From Pseudomonas sp. G34 (lineage in GTDB: Bacteria > Pseudomonadota > Gammaproteobacteria > Pseudomonadales > Pseudomonadaceae): a stretch of DNA of 64,000 nt. A program made the translations under genes and the position numbers. The notes beneath the pieces were generated by a model. That model searched no databases and was not told the DNA's origin. It worked only from the letters and a program-made list of their open reading frames with translations. The stretch covers positions 62,001 through 126,000 of the forward strand of contig NZ_JAVHZV010000007.1 in NCBI RefSeq assembly GCF_031119625.1, written 5' to 3'. Every line of letters begins with the position of its first letter. The first letter of the stretch is position 1. Below are positions 38,797 to 49,674 of this stretch, piece after piece.

Positions 38797-39090
38797 TCAG
38801 CCGATAATCACCCGCATGACCGCGATCAACTGGAAGGCGCAGAAGAAGCCGAGGGCGATGCGCAGTGGCTTCGACAGGTTGGCGCCGAGGCTTTCGCGCA
38901 GCGGCTGCAGCATGAACTGCGGGGTCAGGGCCAGGCCGATCACCAGCGATACCACCGCGAACATCGAGAAGAACTCGCTGCTCATCGGCGGTACGCCCGA
39001 GGCGAAACCGTACAGCAGGCAACCAATGGCCACGGCGAAGAACGCCGCGGAAATCAGGCGCTCCTTGGGTGTCCAGGAAGAGAAGTTCAC
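38797..39090 (-). CDS. Small membrane protein of unknown function
   Basis: The 97-residue product has three hydrophobic segments (about 12-28, 36-55 and 75-95) and begins VNFSSWTPKERLISAAFF with a GTG start at 39090. I do not recognise the family. The frame continues upstream to 39216, but those residues are not membrane-like and run into repeat E4. It is convergent with the transglutaminase gene, with only 6 bases between the stops. Confidence 0.68.
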   Translation of the reverse strand: MNFSSWTPKERLISAAFFAVAIGCLLYGFASGVPPMSSEFFSMFAVVSLVIGLALTPQFMLQPLRESLGANLSKPLRIALGFFCAFQLIAVMRVIIG

Positions 39091-39204
39091 AGGCGTAGGC
39101 TCCACAGGCGAAAACGATGGAGCGCAGTATAAGGAATGGCGTGCGTGTGGGCAGCTGCCGGTAACAAAGTAACGGCAGCCGGGCGAACGGCGCGCTCGGC
39201 CCAA

Positions 39205-39469
39205 GAGCCTGTCCACGATCTATCGGCCCCACTTCAGCGTTTGACTGCAATGTGGCGAAAGCGGCCGTTCGATTTGGTGGGCTTCAGCCCACCAATTGGC
39301 GCCCCACAACGAACGGCGGCTATCGCCTTGTAGCGGACGTAGGGTGGATGACGCTCTTTTCATCCACCATCGCGGTTGCGGGGCGGTGGACGGGTGAAGC
39401 GTCGTCCACCCTACGAACTGCCTTTTTGCAACCTCTCTATGTCGCTTAAAAACACCGTGAACAGGTTCT
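39205..39469. repeat. MITE-like element, copy E4 (265 bp)
   Basis: The left end GAGCCTGTCCACGATCT and the right end ACCGTGAACAGGTTCT are inverted repeats. Inside are a hairpin TTGGTGGGCTTCAGCCCACCAA-like unit (39274-39295) and CGTAGGGTGGAT (39338-39349) against GTCCACCCTACG (about 39403-39414). The right end overlaps the stop codon of the DUF58 gene. Confidence 0.85.
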
Positions 39470-40799
39470 AGAGTACGCCGGCTTTCTTCCACGCCAGGTA
39501 GCGGTTGACCAGCTCCGGGCCCAGCTCGCCAGGGCGGGCGTCGAGCACCGGCACGTTATGGGCTGCCAGGCGCTCGTGCAGGCTGTTACGGGCATTCAGG
39601 TAATCCACCGCGCCGCAGTAGTTCAAGGCGGACTCGTAGTCGTCAACCTGGGTGTGCCGCAGGTTATCGAGCACATCTTCACGCAGGCTGGCGATCAGCA
39701 CGCGGTGACGGCGCTCGAGGCGTTTCACGGCGGCCAGCAGGTCCTCGTCGTCCTCATCGCGCAGGTTGGTGATCAGTACCACCAGGGCGCGGCGGCTCTG
39801 GCGCTTGAGCAGGGCGTCCACCGCATCGCTGTAGTCGGCGGGGCGCTGGCTGCTCTGCAGGTCATACACGGCGTTGAGCAGCACATTGACCTGGGCCTGG
39901 CCCTTGACCGGCGGCAGGTAGCGGCGCTGCTCGCTGGCAAAGGTCATCAGCCCCACCGCATCGCCCTGGCGCAGCGCCACATAGCCCAGCAGCAGGCTGG
40001 CGTTGAGGGCATGGTCGAAGTGCGACAGCTCGCCATCCTGGCTGCGCATGCGCCGGCCGCAGTCGAGCAGGAAGAGGATCTGCTGGTCACGTTCGTCCTG
40101 GTATTCGCGGGCGATCGGCGTGCGTTTGCGGGCGGTGGCTTTCCAGTCGATCTGCCGCAAGGTGTCGCCATCACGGAATTCACGCAGCTGGTGAAATTCC
40201 TGGCCCAGGCCACGGCGCTGGCGCTGGCGCACGCCCAGCTGGCTGATCCAGTCGTCCACGGCCATCAGCTGGGCGCCGTACAGGCGGGCGAAGTCCGGAT
40301 AGACCCGGGTTTCGTCGCGCATCTCGAGGTAGCGGCGCGATTGCCACAGGCGCAGCGGGCTGGGCAGGCTGACTTCGCAGCGCGGCAACACGAAGTGGCC
40401 GCGCACCAGGGGGCGCACCCGGTAGGTGAAGGTGGTGTGCTCGCCGGGGCGCAGCTCGACCTGCTGGGGCATGTGCTCGACGGCCATGTCCTGGGGCGTG
40501 TGATCGAACACCTCGATGTGCAGGCCGCGCTTATAGGCATGCTCGGCGCTCAGGCGCACCTCGCTCCAGCGCCCCAGCGGCAGATTGCCCGGCAGCTGGC
40601 GGAGCAGGCGCGGCGAGGGCAGGCGCCGCAGGCGCAGCGCGTCGGTCAGGGCTGCCAGCACGAGCAGCAGCAGGGCGCCCCACCAGAGGCTGATGAGCTG
40701 CTCGGGCACGGCTACCGACAGTGCGTCCAGCGCGCCGAGCAGGATGGCGACCACGAGCAGCCCGGCCAGCAGGCGCAGCAGGGTGGAGGAGGGCTTCAT
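39468..40799 (-). CDS. DUF58 (von Willebrand A-like) protein
   Basis: The 443-residue protein has two N-terminal membrane segments (about 8-50), a beta-rich middle and a C-terminal DUF58/vWA region containing GDTLRQIDWKATARKRTPIAREYQ, the family hallmark, and FLLDCGRRMRS as a MIDAS-like motif. DUF58 proteins act with MoxR ATPases in protein maturation or envelope stress. It is the last gene of the cluster and its stop codon lies inside the end of repeat E4. Confidence 0.9.
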   Translation of the reverse strand: MKPSSTLLRLLAGLLVVAILLGALDALSVAVPEQLISLWWGALLLLVLAALTDALRLRRLPSPRLLRQLPGNLPLGRWSEVRLSAEHAYKRGLHIEVFDHTPQDMAVEHMPQQVELRPGEHTTFTYRVRPLVRGHFVLPRCEVSLPSPLRLWQSRRYLEMRDETRVYPDFARLYGAQLMAVDDWISQLGVRQRQRRGLGQEFHQLREFRDGDTLRQIDWKATARKRTPIAREYQDERDQQILFLLDCGRRMRSQDGELSHFDHALNASLLLGYVALRQGDAVGLMTFASEQRRYLPPVKGQAQVNVLLNAVYDLQSSQRPADYSDAVDALLKRQSRRALVVLITNLRDEDDEDLLAAVKRLERRHRVLIASLREDVLDNLRHTQVDDYESALNYCGAVDYLNARNSLHERLAAHNVPVLDARPGELGPELVNRYLAWKKAGVL

Positions 40800-40824
40800 G
40801 CCGCTTTATCCCGGTTCGAGTCGG

Positions 40825-41867
<1,043 letters not shown>

Positions 41868-41871
<4 letters not shown>

Positions 41872-43094
41872 AACGCATTCCTGAGTGTTTGCAGGTGGGC
41901 GACCTGGCGGGTGAAGTCGCTGGCGGACAGGCGTTTCTGGCCCAGTGGGCGCATGGCCTGGCTGATGACTGTTGAGGGCTGACGGCTGAGACGGCCGAGG
42001 ATCTGCCACTGATCGGCCACGGCGAGGCGTTCGAAACCGGGGTGGCGACGGCGCGCGCGGCGCAGGATGTCCTGCTGCAGGTTGCTCAGCAGGCGCTGCT
42101 GGCCGCCATGGCGCAGCAGGAAATCGGCGCCGGCGCGCAGGTGTTCCTGCAGTTGCCGGCGGCTCGCCGGTTGTGGCTGCAGCAGCGGCCCATGACGCTG
42201 GCCAACGTGCCACAGGGCCAGCACCAGGAGCAGGCCGAGGGCCAGCAGCGCCGGTGTGAAATGCCGCTGCAAGAGGCTCAGCAGGCCATCGCGGTCGGCG
42301 TTGTAGACCAGGGTCACGGCGCTGTCCTGGCTGAGGTACCAGAGCAGCCAGGCGTTGTCGTAATTGCCCAGGTTGGCGTTCTGCCAGATCCAGGCGTCGG
42401 TGACGATGCTGATCAGCCCGTCACCGTGGTAGATCTGCAGCAGGTGAGTGGCCTCACCGCTATTGGCCCAGACGTGGGCCAGGTTGTTGGCATCGTAGAG
42501 GTGGAAGTCGGGATCGAAACCGATATAGGCCGGTGCCTGCTCGTTTTCCAGGTACAGCTTGGTCAGCTCCGGGTAGGTATCGGCCGGCTCTTCGGAGCTG
42601 TCTTCGCTGGCCGCCTCGGGTGCGTGTTCGTCGGCAGCGCCGTCGCTTGGCTCCTCGGCTTCGTCCTCGTCGAGTTGCTCGACCGGGTACTGCTGCACGT
42701 TCAGCGTGTCGAGCAGCCCGTCGCCGCTCTGGCCTTTTTCTTCATCCCACATGCGCTCGGCGATGAACAGCAGGTGGCCGCCACGGGCCGTCCATTCCAG
42801 CAGGCGCTGGTTCTGCCGGGGTGTCAGCTTGCTGCGGTTGGCGAGCAGCAGCAAGGTGTGGCCGCGGCTCGGCAGGCTGTCGAGGCCGCTGAGGTTGTCG
42901 GCGCGGGTCACCTCCAGGCCCTGCTTGCGCAGGAAGGTTTCGGCAGCCAGGTAGGGATTGGCGAGTGCTTCCGGCGACGGCCCGTGGCTGACCACCTCCT
43001 CATAGGATTCGGCGCGTTGCAGCAGGTAGCTGCCAAGCAGGCCGAGGGCCAGCACCAGCAAGGCGCCAAGGCCGAAGCGCAAGGTGCGGCTCAT
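41868..43094 (-). CDS. DUF4350 membrane protein
   Basis: The 408-residue protein has an N-terminal membrane segment (about 5-25), a DUF4350 extracytoplasmic domain (GHTLLLLANRSKL, WTARGGHLLFIAERMW), an acidic low-complexity stretch near residues 142-168 and a second membrane segment (about 280-298) before a basic cytoplasmic tail. DUF4350 proteins resemble GATase-like folds and occur in MoxR clusters; the function is unknown. It overlaps both neighbours by four bases. Confidence 0.85.
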
Positions 43095-44653
43095 CGACGG
43101 CCCCCCTGTTCGACCAGGCGTCGCCAGTCATTGCAGAGCAGCGGGCACAGCTCGGCCGGTGGCAGGCGATGGCCATAGGCGAGGTTCTGCCAGTGGCGGG
43201 TCAGGGTCTGGCTGAAATTGCTCAGCTCGGGGTCGTCGAGGCCGTCGACCAGCGGCAGCACTTCGGCTTCGGTGTGGGAGCTCTTCAGGGCCAGCCTGTG
43301 GTCGTGGATCAGGCGGCTGAGCAGGGCACGGTAGAGCAGGCCCAGGGCGGCACGCGGATCTTCGGGCCAGAGCCGTTCGGCGCTGCTGGCCACGTCGTCC
43401 GGCAGGCTTTCCGGTACCACGTCGAGGCCGAACAGCTGATCCGGGGATTCGCTCCTGTGCGGCAGCTTGAACCGCGTGCGACCGACGAAGGTGCCCAGCC
43501 ATTCACGGTAACGCCACAGCAGCAGGGCGATGAGGCCTATCACCAGCGCCCACAGGGCCGCCTCGAAGAACAGCGCCAGGCCTTTCAGGGCGCCCCAGTT
43601 GTCGATCATGTCGAGGAGTTTCTGCAGGTTCTCGGGCGGCTCGGGCTGTTCTTGCTTGGCCTCTTCACCGAAGCGCCAGCGGGTCACCGTTTCACGGTTC
43701 TCGAAAGGCGGCGCATCGAGAATCTCCAGCGCCGCCTCCCGGGAGGCCTGGCTGGTCAGCGGCTGGGCCAGCATGCGCGCGGCGTCCGGGCCGTTGGGGT
43801 CTTCGCTGGGCAACGGGCAACTGGCCGGCGTATCGGCGAAGGCAGGCGTTGGCGCCTGCACCAACAGCACGCCGAGGCCAAGCAGCAGCGCGTAGGCCAC
43901 CCCGGTCAGGCGCTGGCGCAGGCGTCGGAAGGTCAGCTCGATGTCCCAGCCTTCCAGGGCGGTACGCCGGTTGAGGTACAGGCTGAAGCCGCCGGCCACG
44001 TAGATCGGCCCCCACAGAATCAGCAGCAGGGCGTAGCCGAGGTTGGACAGGTGCTCCAGCCACAGCCAGTCGCTGGTGTCGCCATTGATCAGGCTCTGCC
44101 AGTCCCACTCGGTGGAAACCTGGGTCGGGATGAGCAGGTAGACCAGGCTGCCGAGGCCGATCCACAGGGCGGTTTCCAGGTGCATGCCGACCACCGTCAG
44201 CCAGGTCGCCGTACCCGAGTCACGTTGCCCCAGCACGTTCAGGCGCTGGGTGCGCGCCTTGCCCTTGAGGCCCTCGAGCTGCAGCACCGGCAGGTCGAAG
44301 CTGCGCGTCGGGCTCAGGCGGCGCCAGGTCAGGCTGGCCAGCAACTGTGGCTTGAGCAGACCGGGAAAGGCCTTGAGGGCCTGCTTGAAAGTCGGCGTAT
44401 CGCCGAACAGCGAGCGTGACAGGATGTACAGCGGCAGCCGTTCGTAGGCCGGCTTCAGCCACCAGAACACCAACATCGCCCAGGACGGGTATCGCCACAG
44501 CAGGGCGCACAGCAGGGCGAAGAGTGGCAGGGTCACCGCTGCCCAGCTGGCCATCAGCAGGCGGCGGTGCTGGCGGGCCATCAATACGCCAAGGTCGATG
44601 GCTTCCCAGGGGGTGCGCGGGCGAATCGCCACGCTGGCGTCAGTCAGGCGCAT
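43091..44653 (-). CDS. DUF4129 multi-pass membrane protein
   Basis: The 520-residue protein has several membrane segments (near residues 38-75, 155-175, 205-235, 255-275 and 365-385) and a C-terminal DUF4129 domain (about 440-515; DDPRAALGLLYRALLSRLIHDHRL) of the kind linked to transglutaminase and MoxR systems. The first 60 residues lie in the cytoplasm. Its role is unknown. The ATG at 44653 overlaps the SpoIIM gene end by 14 bases. Confidence 0.82.
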   Translation of the reverse strand: MRLTDASVAIRPRTPWEAIDLGVLMARQHRRLLMASWAAVTLPLFALLCALLWRYPSWAMLVFWWLKPAYERLPLYILSRSLFGDTPTFKQALKAFPGLLKPQLLASLTWRRLSPTRSFDLPVLQLEGLKGKARTQRLNVLGQRDSGTATWLTVVGMHLETALWIGLGSLVYLLIPTQVSTEWDWQSLINGDTSDWLWLEHLSNLGYALLLILWGPIYVAGGFSLYLNRRTALEGWDIELTFRRLRQRLTGVAYALLLGLGVLLVQAPTPAFADTPASCPLPSEDPNGPDAARMLAQPLTSQASREAALEILDAPPFENRETVTRWRFGEEAKQEQPEPPENLQKLLDMIDNWGALKGLALFFEAALWALVIGLIALLLWRYREWLGTFVGRTRFKLPHRSESPDQLFGLDVVPESLPDDVASSAERLWPEDPRAALGLLYRALLSRLIHDHRLALKSSHTEAEVLPLVDGLDDPELSNFSQTLTRHWQNLAYGHRLPPAELCPLLCNDWRRLVEQGGRR

Positions 44654-45620
44654 GGTGCCTCCTGCCAGCCAGGCACAGATAGGCCAGCACCAGCGCCCAC
44701 AGGCCGGCACCCACCCAGTATTTCACCGTGGGCGTGGAGAAGGTCATGGACGACCAGTAGGCTTCGATGAAGGCGGCGATCAGCAGAAACAGCGCGGCGC
44801 CACCGAGCAGCCGCACGGCGCGGATCGCCGCCAGACGCAACGCTTCGCCACGTGGCAGACGGCCGGGGGCCAGCAGCGCCCAGCCAAGCTTGAGGCCCGC
44901 GGCGCCGGCCAGGGCGATGGCGGTCAGCTCGAAGGCACCATGGCCGATCACGAACGACCAGAAGGTTTCGCTGTAACCGAGCTGCGTCAGGTAGCCGGCC
45001 ACCGCGCCGATCATCAGGCCGTTGAACAGCAGGAAGAACAGGCTGCCGACGCCGAACAGCAGGCCGCTGGCGAAGGTCTGAAAGGCGATGCCGATGTTGT
45101 TCATGATGTAGAAGCCGAACATCATCCAGTCGTCCCCCGAATCGCGCTCGCCAAAGCGGCCCAGGCGCGTGGTGTCGGGGTCGTACATGCTCTCCATCTC
45201 GCTGACGCGGGCCGGATCCATGACGCTGTAGACCAGGTCCGGAAACAGGTAGACGAGGGTGCCCATCAGCGCCAGGCTGCCGAAGAACAGCAGGCTGGCG
45301 ATGCTCACCAGGCGCCACTCTTCACGCACCAGGCGCGGAAAACCGGCCAGCACGAAGCCGATCAGCTGCGGGCCGATGGCGCTGCGGTGCCGATAGAACT
45401 GCTGATGGCCGCGCAGGGCCAGGTGCTGCAGCTCCTCGATCAGGTGGTTGCTGTAGCCGCGCGCCCTGGCCAGTGCCAGGTGCTGGCACAGGCGGCGGTA
45501 CTCGGCCGCGAAGGTGCGGCTCTTTTCCGCGTCGCGGCCGCCGGCTTCGAGGCGCGTGAGCTGCTCGGCGAAGGCCTGCCACTGGGGCTGATGACGGTTT
45601 TCGAAAAGGCTCTGTTTCAT
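44640..45620 (-). CDS. Stage II sporulation protein M (SpoIIM)-like membrane protein
   Basis: The 326-residue protein has a soluble N-terminus (about 1-95) and six or so membrane segments with SpoIIM-like motifs, NNIGIAFQTFASGLLFGVGS and GHGAFELTAIALAGAAGL (the conserved HGxxE). In non-sporulating bacteria this family accompanies RDD and MoxR genes; it does not imply sporulation. Start and stop overlap the neighbouring genes, so the cluster is one operon. Confidence 0.9.
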   Translation of the reverse strand: MKQSLFENRHQPQWQAFAEQLTRLEAGGRDAEKSRTFAAEYRRLCQHLALARARGYSNHLIEELQHLALRGHQQFYRHRSAIGPQLIGFVLAGFPRLVREEWRLVSIASLLFFGSLALMGTLVYLFPDLVYSVMDPARVSEMESMYDPDTTRLGRFGERDSGDDWMMFGFYIMNNIGIAFQTFASGLLFGVGSLFFLLFNGLMIGAVAGYLTQLGYSETFWSFVIGHGAFELTAIALAGAAGLKLGWALLAPGRLPRGEALRLAAIRAVRLLGGAALFLLIAAFIEAYWSSMTFSTPTVKYWVGAGLWALVLAYLCLAGRRHHAPD

Positions 45621-46342
45621 GTCGGGCCCAACAAGCCGCGGGCGATACCGTTGATGTGCTGTTCCGCCTGGCTGGCATCGACCTGCAGCGGCTCGGCGAG
45701 AATGCCCGCCAGCTCGGCGCGGCGTGCGGTCGACAGGCCTTCGCCACGCTCGGCGAAGGCGAGGACCGCGCGTTGCTCGGCGAAGTCCAGCACGAAGGGC
45801 GCCGCCAGCGCCTCGGCCTCGGGCAGGTTGGGCCGTTCGATGGGCTGTTCGCGGTAGACCACCAGGGTGCCGGCGGCAATGTCGCCGAGGCGTTTGAAGG
45901 CGCGATTGCTCAGGCAGCTGATGATGCCCAGGGTGTAGGCGAACGGCAGCAGGTCGACGAAGCGCAGCAGGTTGCGGGTAATGGATGCCGGCCAGCCGAT
46001 TGGCGTGCCGTCGTCATGCACCACGCGCAGGCCGAGCAGCTGCTTGCCCGGTGAGCGGCCCTGGTTGAACATCTCGAACAGCACCATGTACCACCAGGTG
46101 ACCAGAAACAGCGCAATGGTCGCCAGGCCCATGCCCAACTGGCCGAATATACCGAGTACCAGGTAAACGACGGCAAGGATGGCGCCGCGGATCAGCAGGT
46201 CGATGGTGAAGGCCAGGGCGCGCGGCACCAGCCCGGCAGGACGCAGCGCGAGGTCGATCCCTTCCGGGGTTTCCACCTGATAGCGCGTGTCCAGCAGCGC
46301 CTGCTGGGGTCGAGGAGAAGGTGGGGCAGAGGAAGGTGGCAT
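45617..46342 (-). CDS. RDD-family membrane protein
   Basis: The 241-residue protein has three membrane segments and the RDD pattern: LVPRALAFTIDLLIRGAI (Arg and Asp), then FEMFNQGRSPGKQLLGLRVV with the family GxSPGK block, and ITRNLLRFVDLLP. RDD proteins are of unknown or transport-linked function. The ATG at 46342 is preferred over the frame start at 46411. It overlaps the SpoIIM-like gene by four bases. Confidence 0.9.
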   Translation of the reverse strand: MPPSSAPPSPRPQQALLDTRYQVETPEGIDLALRPAGLVPRALAFTIDLLIRGAILAVVYLVLGIFGQLGMGLATIALFLVTWWYMVLFEMFNQGRSPGKQLLGLRVVHDDGTPIGWPASITRNLLRFVDLLPFAYTLGIISCLSNRAFKRLGDIAAGTLVVYREQPIERPNLPEAEALAAPFVLDFAEQRAVLAFAERGEGLSTARRAELAGILAEPLQVDASQAEQHINGIARGLLGPT

Positions 46343-46432
46343 CGTCACGTCGTAGGGAGCAAAGCCCGATGCTAGCCAGCAGCGGAGCAGTAAGCAACCA
46401 GGCCGCGTCAACGCGGCCGGTGCCAGGTGTGC

Positions 46433-47188
46433 TTAGCGAGCGACGGGCAGCACGCCGAAAATGGTGCGGTACAGCACGCCCATGGCCATCACGAACAGCG
46501 GAATGCTCCAGATCAGGCCGATGCCCAGCGGGATGGCACTGACGATGATGATCAGGCCGAGCAGCAGGAACAGGCCGAAGACCTTGAACCAGTGCTGGGT
46601 AATGGCCTTGCGCGAGGCTTCCATGGCCTGCCAGGGGGACAGGCCACGCTCGACGATCAGCGGGATCGCCAGCATGTAGGCCACCGCCAGGTAGATGCCC
46701 GGGATCAGCAGCAGGATCATGCCGAGGTAGATCAGCACCATCATCAGCACGGCGGCGATCAGCAGCGGCACCAGGCTGCCGAAGTGGCTGAAGATTTCGT
46801 TGAAGCTGAATGGCTGGCCGGCGGCGCGGCGAATACCGACCATGTTCAGGCCGGCGAAGAACGGGTAGCTGACCGCGGAAGCGATGATGGTGGTCAGCAG
46901 CTGACCGATGATGATCAGTACCAGGCTGTCGCTGAACAGGCTGAAGATGCCCAGCACGGCCCCGACCACGAACGAGGCGACCAGGATCGCCACGTAGAAG
47001 ATCAGGAAGCCGCCGATGATGATGCCTTTGGTGCCCTTGGTCAGTTGCCAGGCTTCGCTGAGCAGGCCGCCGATGGTGAAATCGTAACCGCGGCTCAGGG
47101 CCTGTTCGACACTCGGTGCCTGATCGCCAGTGGGCGCATCCTGCAATTGGCTGACGGGAACGGCATAGGGATTGGTAGCGTCACTCAT
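46433..47188 (-). CDS. Multi-pass membrane protein of unknown function at the head of the MoxR cluster
   Basis: The 251-residue protein starts MSDATNPYAVPVSQLQ, a proline-rich cytoplasmic N-terminus, followed by five to six membrane segments between about residues 55 and 250. The segment SFNEIFSHFGSLVPLLIAAVL and the final YRTIFGVLPVAR resemble DUF975/YciC-like proteins, but I cannot name it. It precedes the RDD gene by 90 bases on the same strand and probably starts the operon. Confidence 0.78.
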   Translation of the reverse strand: MSDATNPYAVPVSQLQDAPTGDQAPSVEQALSRGYDFTIGGLLSEAWQLTKGTKGIIIGGFLIFYVAILVASFVVGAVLGIFSLFSDSLVLIIIGQLLTTIIASAVSYPFFAGLNMVGIRRAAGQPFSFNEIFSHFGSLVPLLIAAVLMMVLIYLGMILLLIPGIYLAVAYMLAIPLIVERGLSPWQAMEASRKAITQHWFKVFGLFLLLGLIIIVSAIPLGIGLIWSIPLFVMAMGVLYRTIFGVLPVAR

Positions 47189-47377
47189 GATTCATCCTTG
47201 GCGAGCGGAATAAGATTGTTTCCTGATATTAAAGGTGTTGCAAATAGTGAACAAGGGGCGGCTCACCGACTTTGTCTGCAGCCGTGAACGCCATCAAGCT
47301 TTTTCCCTGCCCTGATGGTTTGTGGTCAGGGGGCAACGAACCTAGACTGCGACGCTCATTCGCTACAGGAGTCTACC

Positions 47378-48820
47378 GTGCCTTCCAGTCTGTTCTGGTA
47401 CGACTACGAAACCACCGGCATCGACCCGCGCCGGGATCGGCCGCTGCAGGTTGCCGGTATCCGCACCGACGAGCAGCTCAATGAGATCGACGCGCCGCTC
47501 AACCTGTACTGCCAGCCCAGCGACGATATCCTGCCCCATCCCGCGGCCTGCATGATCACCGGCATTGGCCCGGATCGTCTGGCGCGCGAAGGCCTGGGTG
47601 AAGCCGAGTTCATGACTCGCGTGCATGCCGAGCTGGCGAGGCCGGGCACCTGTGGCGTCGGCTACAACAGCCTGCGTTTCGATGACGAGGTGACGCGTTA
47701 CAGCCTGTACCGCAATTTCTTCGACCCCTATGCCCGCGAGTGGCAGGGCGGCAACAGCCGCTGGGACCTGATCGATATGGTGCGTACCGCCTATGCGTTG
47801 CGCCCCGAGGGCATCCAATGGCCGCAGGATGAACAGGGTGTCAGCCTCAAGCTCGAGCGGCTCACCGCGGCCAACGGCATCGAGCATGGCCAGGCGCATG
47901 ACGCGCTCTCCGATGTGCGTGCGACCATCGCCCTGGCGCGGCTGATCCGCGAGCGCCAGCCCAAGCTCTATGACTACCTCTACGGGCTGCGCAGCAAGCA
48001 GCAGGTGCTCGACCAGATCCGCCTGCTGCAGCCCCTGGTGCATGTCTCCGGGCGGTTTTCCGGCGCGCGTCAGTACCTGGCGATCGTGTTGCCGCTGGCC
48101 TGGCATCCGCGCAACCGCAATGCCCTGATCGTCTGCGACCTGCATCTCGATGCGGCGCCGTTGCTGAACGAGGACGCCGACACCTTGCGCCGTCGCCTCT
48201 ATACCCGTCGTGACGAACTCGGCGGCGAACAACCGGTGCCGCTCAAGCTCATTCATATCAACCGCTGTCCGGTGGTCGCACCGCTGGGTGTATTGCGCGC
48301 CGAAGATTGTCAGCGCCTGCAGTTGGACAAGGCCGAGTTCCAGGCCCGCGCCCAGCGTCTGGTCGATACCCAGCAACAATGGCGAGACAAATTGCCGCAG
48401 GTGTATGCAGAAGAAAGTTTCACCGCGGTAATGGATCCAGAACAGCAGTTGTATGACGGTTTTATCGGTGACCGAGATCGGCGACTCTGTGAGCAGGTGC
48501 GCAACAGCGACCCGGCACAGTTGGCGGCGCAGGCGTGGCCGTTCGATGATGCGCGTTTGCCCGAGTTGCTGTTTCGTTACCGGGCGCGCAACTTCCCGAC
48601 GACCTTGAGCAGCGAAGAACAATTGCGCTGGCAGACCTTCTGCCGTCAACGACTCACCGTGAGCGAGTTTGGCGCGCCAACTACGCTGGCGAGTTTCGAG
48701 GCGGACATGGCCACTTATCTGACCGAGGCGTCAGATAGCCAGCGGCGCACATTGCAGGCCTGGATCGAGCACAGCCATCAATTGCGTCAGCGCTATGGAT
48801 TACAAAAGGAAGGGAAATAA
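47378..48820 (+). CDS. sbcB: Exodeoxyribonuclease I
   Basis: The 480-residue 3'-5' single-strand exonuclease has the DEDDh active site: FWYDYETTG with Asp9 and Glu11, GVGYNSLRFDDEVTRY, and HDALSDVRATIALA. The SH3-like and C-terminal domains follow (RNFPTTLSSEEQLRW). The start is a GTG at 47378 with AGGAG 6 bases upstream; an ATG at 47315 lies before that ribosome binding site and is rejected. The neighbour mvaT is convergent, as in P. aeruginosa. Confidence 0.96.
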   Translation: MPSSLFWYDYETTGIDPRRDRPLQVAGIRTDEQLNEIDAPLNLYCQPSDDILPHPAACMITGIGPDRLAREGLGEAEFMTRVHAELARPGTCGVGYNSLRFDDEVTRYSLYRNFFDPYAREWQGGNSRWDLIDMVRTAYALRPEGIQWPQDEQGVSLKLERLTAANGIEHGQAHDALSDVRATIALARLIRERQPKLYDYLYGLRSKQQVLDQIRLLQPLVHVSGRFSGARQYLAIVLPLAWHPRNRNALIVCDLHLDAAPLLNEDADTLRRRLYTRRDELGGEQPVPLKLIHINRCPVVAPLGVLRAEDCQRLQLDKAEFQARAQRLVDTQQQWRDKLPQVYAEESFTAVMDPEQQLYDGFIGDRDRRLCEQVRNSDPAQLAAQAWPFDDARLPELLFRYRARNFPTTLSSEEQLRWQTFCRQRLTVSEFGAPTTLASFEADMATYLTEASDSQRRTLQAWIEHSHQLRQRYGLQKEGK

Positions 48821-48893
48821 TCGCGCGCCTCACCTGTTACCAACGGCGGTGGCCAATGGAATCTTTCTATTCAGGTGATTTGAATAGACGCCC

Positions 48894-48921
48894 ATAAAAA
48901 AACGCCAGCAATGCTGGCGTT
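48894..48921 (-). terminator. Terminator of mvaT
   Basis: On the minus strand AACGCCAGC, ATT, GCTGGCGTT followed by a run of seven T, 29 bases after the mvaT stop. It may also stop sbcB transcripts from the other side. Confidence 0.92.
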
Positions 48922-48950
48922 CTTCATGGACTCACCGCCCCGGGCTGGTA

Positions 48951-49334
48951 TCAGCCCAGCAGGGTGGCCCAGCTTTCGACGACGTCGCCGCCCCACTTGG
49001 CTTTCCACTCTTTCAGTGTCTTGTGGTTGCCGCCTTTGGTTTCGATGACTTCACCGGTATTCGGGTTCTTGTACTGCTTAACTTTGCGCGCGCGTTTGCT
49101 GCCGGTAGTGGCTGCTTTACCAGCCGTGCGCGGTGCCTTGCCAACTTTGGCTTCTGGATCGAGCAGGGCGATAATGTCGCGCAGCGACTTCTGATATTCA
49201 CCCATCAGCGTGCGCAGCTTGCCTTCGAATTCCAGTTCCTTTTTCAGCTTGTCGTCTTGCGACAGGCTTTTCAGGCGCTCTTGCATTTCTTTGATGTTTT
49301 CTTCAAGGCTGCGGTATTCGGTGATCAGCGACAT
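48951..49334 (-). CDS. mvaT: H-NS-type xenogeneic silencer MvaT
   Basis: The 127-residue nucleoid protein has an N-terminal coiled-coil oligomerisation region (MSLITEYRSLEENIKEMQ and onward to about residue 60) and a C-terminal AT-pincer DNA-binding motif, KVKQYKNPNTGEVIETKGGNHKTLKEWKAKWG (two parts: KQYKNPNTGEVIETKGG and NHKTLKEWKAKWG). MvaT silences AT-rich, horizontally acquired genes. The ATG at 49334 has AAGG upstream. The upstream region is itself AT-rich, consistent with autoregulation. Confidence 0.96.
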   Translation of the reverse strand: MSLITEYRSLEENIKEMQERLKSLSQDDKLKKELEFEGKLRTLMGEYQKSLRDIIALLDPEAKVGKAPRTAGKAATTGSKRARKVKQYKNPNTGEVIETKGGNHKTLKEWKAKWGGDVVESWATLLG

Positions 49335-49674
49335 AGGTGTACCTTTATACAATGCAAGGGAGGGTTGGCCACGTGTTGCTTATAGTAGACAGCGGCCGGT
49401 TTTAAGTAAACCGCTTTGTAGTAAACAGACGTATTTGAAGAGCAGAAGTTGCACCCGCCTTGCATAATTGAACGGGTTTAATTGCTACTTAAAAGCAAGG
49501 GTATTTAACCGGTTACAGTGCCAGGCGGTGAGGCTGTTAAGCCAATTGCCGGCAGCTTGTTTCAGGCCTTTGGCCGCGGCCGCCGCGCCGTCGATGGGGC
49601 GGCGTCACGAGATACTGCAGTTTTTCGTTAGTGTGGCTAAAATGCGCGCCTTCGCTAATTCTCTGGAGTTGTTC
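49335..49674. promoter_or_regulatory. AT-rich divergent control region of mvaT and purU
   Basis: This 340-base gap has no gene. On the minus strand TTTACT (49410-49405) and TACTAT (49387-49382) with a 17-base spacer make a plausible mvaT promoter, and TTTACT is repeated just upstream. Bases 49380-49510 are AT-rich against a GC-rich background, suiting MvaT autorepression. On the plus side TAAAAT at 49638-49643 could be the purU -10 element. Confidence 0.5.

Noticed and set aside
44640..45620. SpoIIM homologue as evidence for sporulation
   Set aside because: The family is widespread in non-sporulating bacteria with RDD and MoxR genes; no other sporulation gene is present.
49468..49674. An N-terminal extension of PurU starting at 49468
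   Set aside because: The 69 extra residues lie in the AT-rich promoter region and precede the normal ACT-domain start, which has its own GGAG at the correct distance.
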